A DNA stretch of 64,000 nt from Prorocentrum cordatum (Eukaryota > Sar > Dinophyceae > Prorocentrales > Prorocentraceae). Both the position numbers and the translations under genes were made by a program. Under the pieces are notes generated by a model, which saw nothing but the letters and a program-made list of their open reading frames with translations, was not told the DNA's origin and made no database searches. Within the stretch, counting starts at the first letter, position 1, and each line of letters starts with the position of its first letter. Of the stretch, positions 62,721 through 64,000 are shown one piece after another. Where the stretch lies: contig CAUYUJ010006535.1 in NCBI GenBank assembly GCA_963575745.1, positions 181,449 through 245,448 of the forward strand. Reading direction: 5' to 3'.

Positions 62721-64000
62721 CAAGCGCAAAGAGGAGCTCGGTTTTGTAGAGCCATCTTCGACCAATGCATGACGAGTCTCAAGGACAGCCGCGGCATGCC
62801 CATAAGAACACCCATGGAGATAACACACACACACACAAAAAAAAACCTACTACATCTCAAACCGCTCCAGAAGCACAAGTGCAGCGGCCGCCGCAAACAT
62901 TGCAAACCCTGCAACACGGAGCTATCCAGGGCAGCCTTTATATGCACCACGTCTCCGTCGACGCCGCGATTCCATTCAAAGCCGCGGCCCCCGGCACCTA
63001 AACGTTCGAGGGGTCTCGGATTTTCCGCTTCTCACAGAGACTGGCGCAGATCCTACCATTGCCACCGGCCCTGCGGATCCTGACCAGGCAGCTGGAAGTG
63101 CTCATCCGCCACGGCTGGGCCGAGCCCCACCAGGCGGGCATGGCTGCCCTGGACGTGCCCAGCATTTCTGAGCTACTGGCCCCTCGCATACCAGAGATCC
63201 TCACACCTGCTGGTATTACGACACGATCTGGATCCACTGGAAGTGCGACGCGCGCAAGAAAGATCACTATCAACGAGAATCTGGGCACAGTTACACCACG
63301 GGCGAATTTCGTTTCGCCAAACAGTTTAGCTGGCCCGCTGGGCGCGATGCACCCATGCTCCTTGGACCCAAGGATGGCGGAGGCCCTATTGCGATCATTG
63401 AACCAGGGTTCGGACCAGCCGCTTCATCCTCGGCGCGATCTGGGCCCCATCTGAGGCCACCACGACCGCGCGCGACTGATGACCCTACTGCGGAGATGGA
63501 AAGTGCGACAGCTTCCCGCGCCGATCGTGGAGACGCGATCGACGCTGCGGTAAGGGCACCACCCCTGCCTGAACCAGCGCACCATCGTGTCTTCCTTAGA
63601 GCAGCACTCGCTGCCCGAGCCGGACCTCGATACTCGGACCGTGGCACAGGCACGAGTACACTTTTTGAATGGTCTCGGTTTATATTCCAATCCAGTTTCA
63701 AGGCGCTCAGGAGCACGGACCTAGCGGTCATGAACAAATAATTCAGGAAACTACACCTTCGGTTCTTTCGTTCCAAGGAACCGACAATGCGTTCGATTTT
63801 GAACGATTCGGCCTGGACAGCGAGAGACGCAACATGATATAGCCCATCGCTGACACATGCCGCCAGTGCCGGGCGTGGGAACGACCTGGCAACTCCACTC
63901 TGCCAGCATTAAGCCTGCCTGGCCGATTCAATGAGGAAGTGGGCCCACGTCACCGACCGGTGCATCAGATGCGCTAGTGGCTGCGAAATCCCCAGCAAGT
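62721..64000. other. Unresolved coding-like DNA to the window end
   Basis: Open + frames include PPALRILTRQLEVLIRHGWA (63063 on) and, in another phase, GEFRFAKQFSWPAGRDAPML (about 63302 on). They could continue the decayed element, but no integrase, RT or RNase H motif is visible before the window ends. Confidence 0.35.

Overview
This window looks like repeat-rich nuclear DNA from a dinoflagellate. The best evidence is the dinoflagellate spliced-leader (SL) sequence. A perfect 21-nt copy (CCGTAGCC...GGCTCAAG) lies at 36808-36828 on the + strand, a 19/21 copy at 17450-17470 on the - strand, and a 16/17 truncated copy at 32314-32330. SL relics inside genomic DNA arise when trans-spliced mRNA is reverse transcribed and reinserted. 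The high GC content, abundant trinucleotide microsatellites, diverse non-LTR retrotransposons and lack of compact genes fit this. I cannot name the species. I found no convincing intact host gene, tRNA, rRNA or CRISPR array. Almost all recognisable coding sequence belongs to retroelements.

Layout. 1-10 kb: (AAC)n and (GGA)n microsatellites, a ~40-bp satellite, two copies of a compound dispersed repeat (2.8-3.5 and 8.9-9.7 kb), and short acidic ORFs. 10.3-12.4 kb (-): decayed LINE-E with reverse transcriptase (RT), zinc-knuckle and RNase H remnants. 14.7-15.3, 18.6-19.2, 29.0-29.3, 44.7-45.6, 46.0-46.9 and 47.6-48.0 kb: six stretches of a G-run-periodic (CTTGGGGCC-like) family. 16.4-17.5 kb (-): 5' end of LINE-D with an SL relic. 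20.7-22.3 and 23.3-26.2 kb: a duplicated compound repeat (unique flank, CCTCAG hexamer array, 73-bp tandem repeat, unique flank). Its second copy was split by a 5'-truncated LINE-B carrying a 72-nt poly(A) tail. 26.3-27.8 kb: GCC-rich and pentameric low-complexity DNA. 28.5-31.0 and 43.3-44.3 kb: blocks of a 90-bp satellite sharing one terminal sequence.

36.8-42.6 kb (+): LINE-A, the most complete element, in the order polypyrimidine tract, SL relic, ORF1, APE-type endonuclease and RT, C-terminal zinc knuckle. It has one frameshift and one nonsense codon. 48.2-51.1 kb: decayed Gag-like coding fragments. 51.7-52.1 kb: (GA)n and poly(A) tracts. 52.1-56.1 kb (-): LINE-C, endonuclease plus RT, broken by one stop and two frameshifts.

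56.3-64.0 kb (+): heavily decayed coding sequence. It contains a recognisable Tpt1/KptA-like RNA 2'-phosphotransferase domain (58173-58880), a retroviral-type aspartic protease motif (60700-60858), a Cys-containing domain near 61360-61620 and a Gag/Pol-like motif near 62600-62700. These may be remnants of one retroelement polyprotein.

The main biological story is repeated mRNA-mediated retroposition. LINE-A and LINE-D both begin with (CCT)n followed by an SL relic, and a conserved peptide starts at the first codon after the leader. In such an arrangement the relic's own TAG could act as the next trans-splice acceptor.
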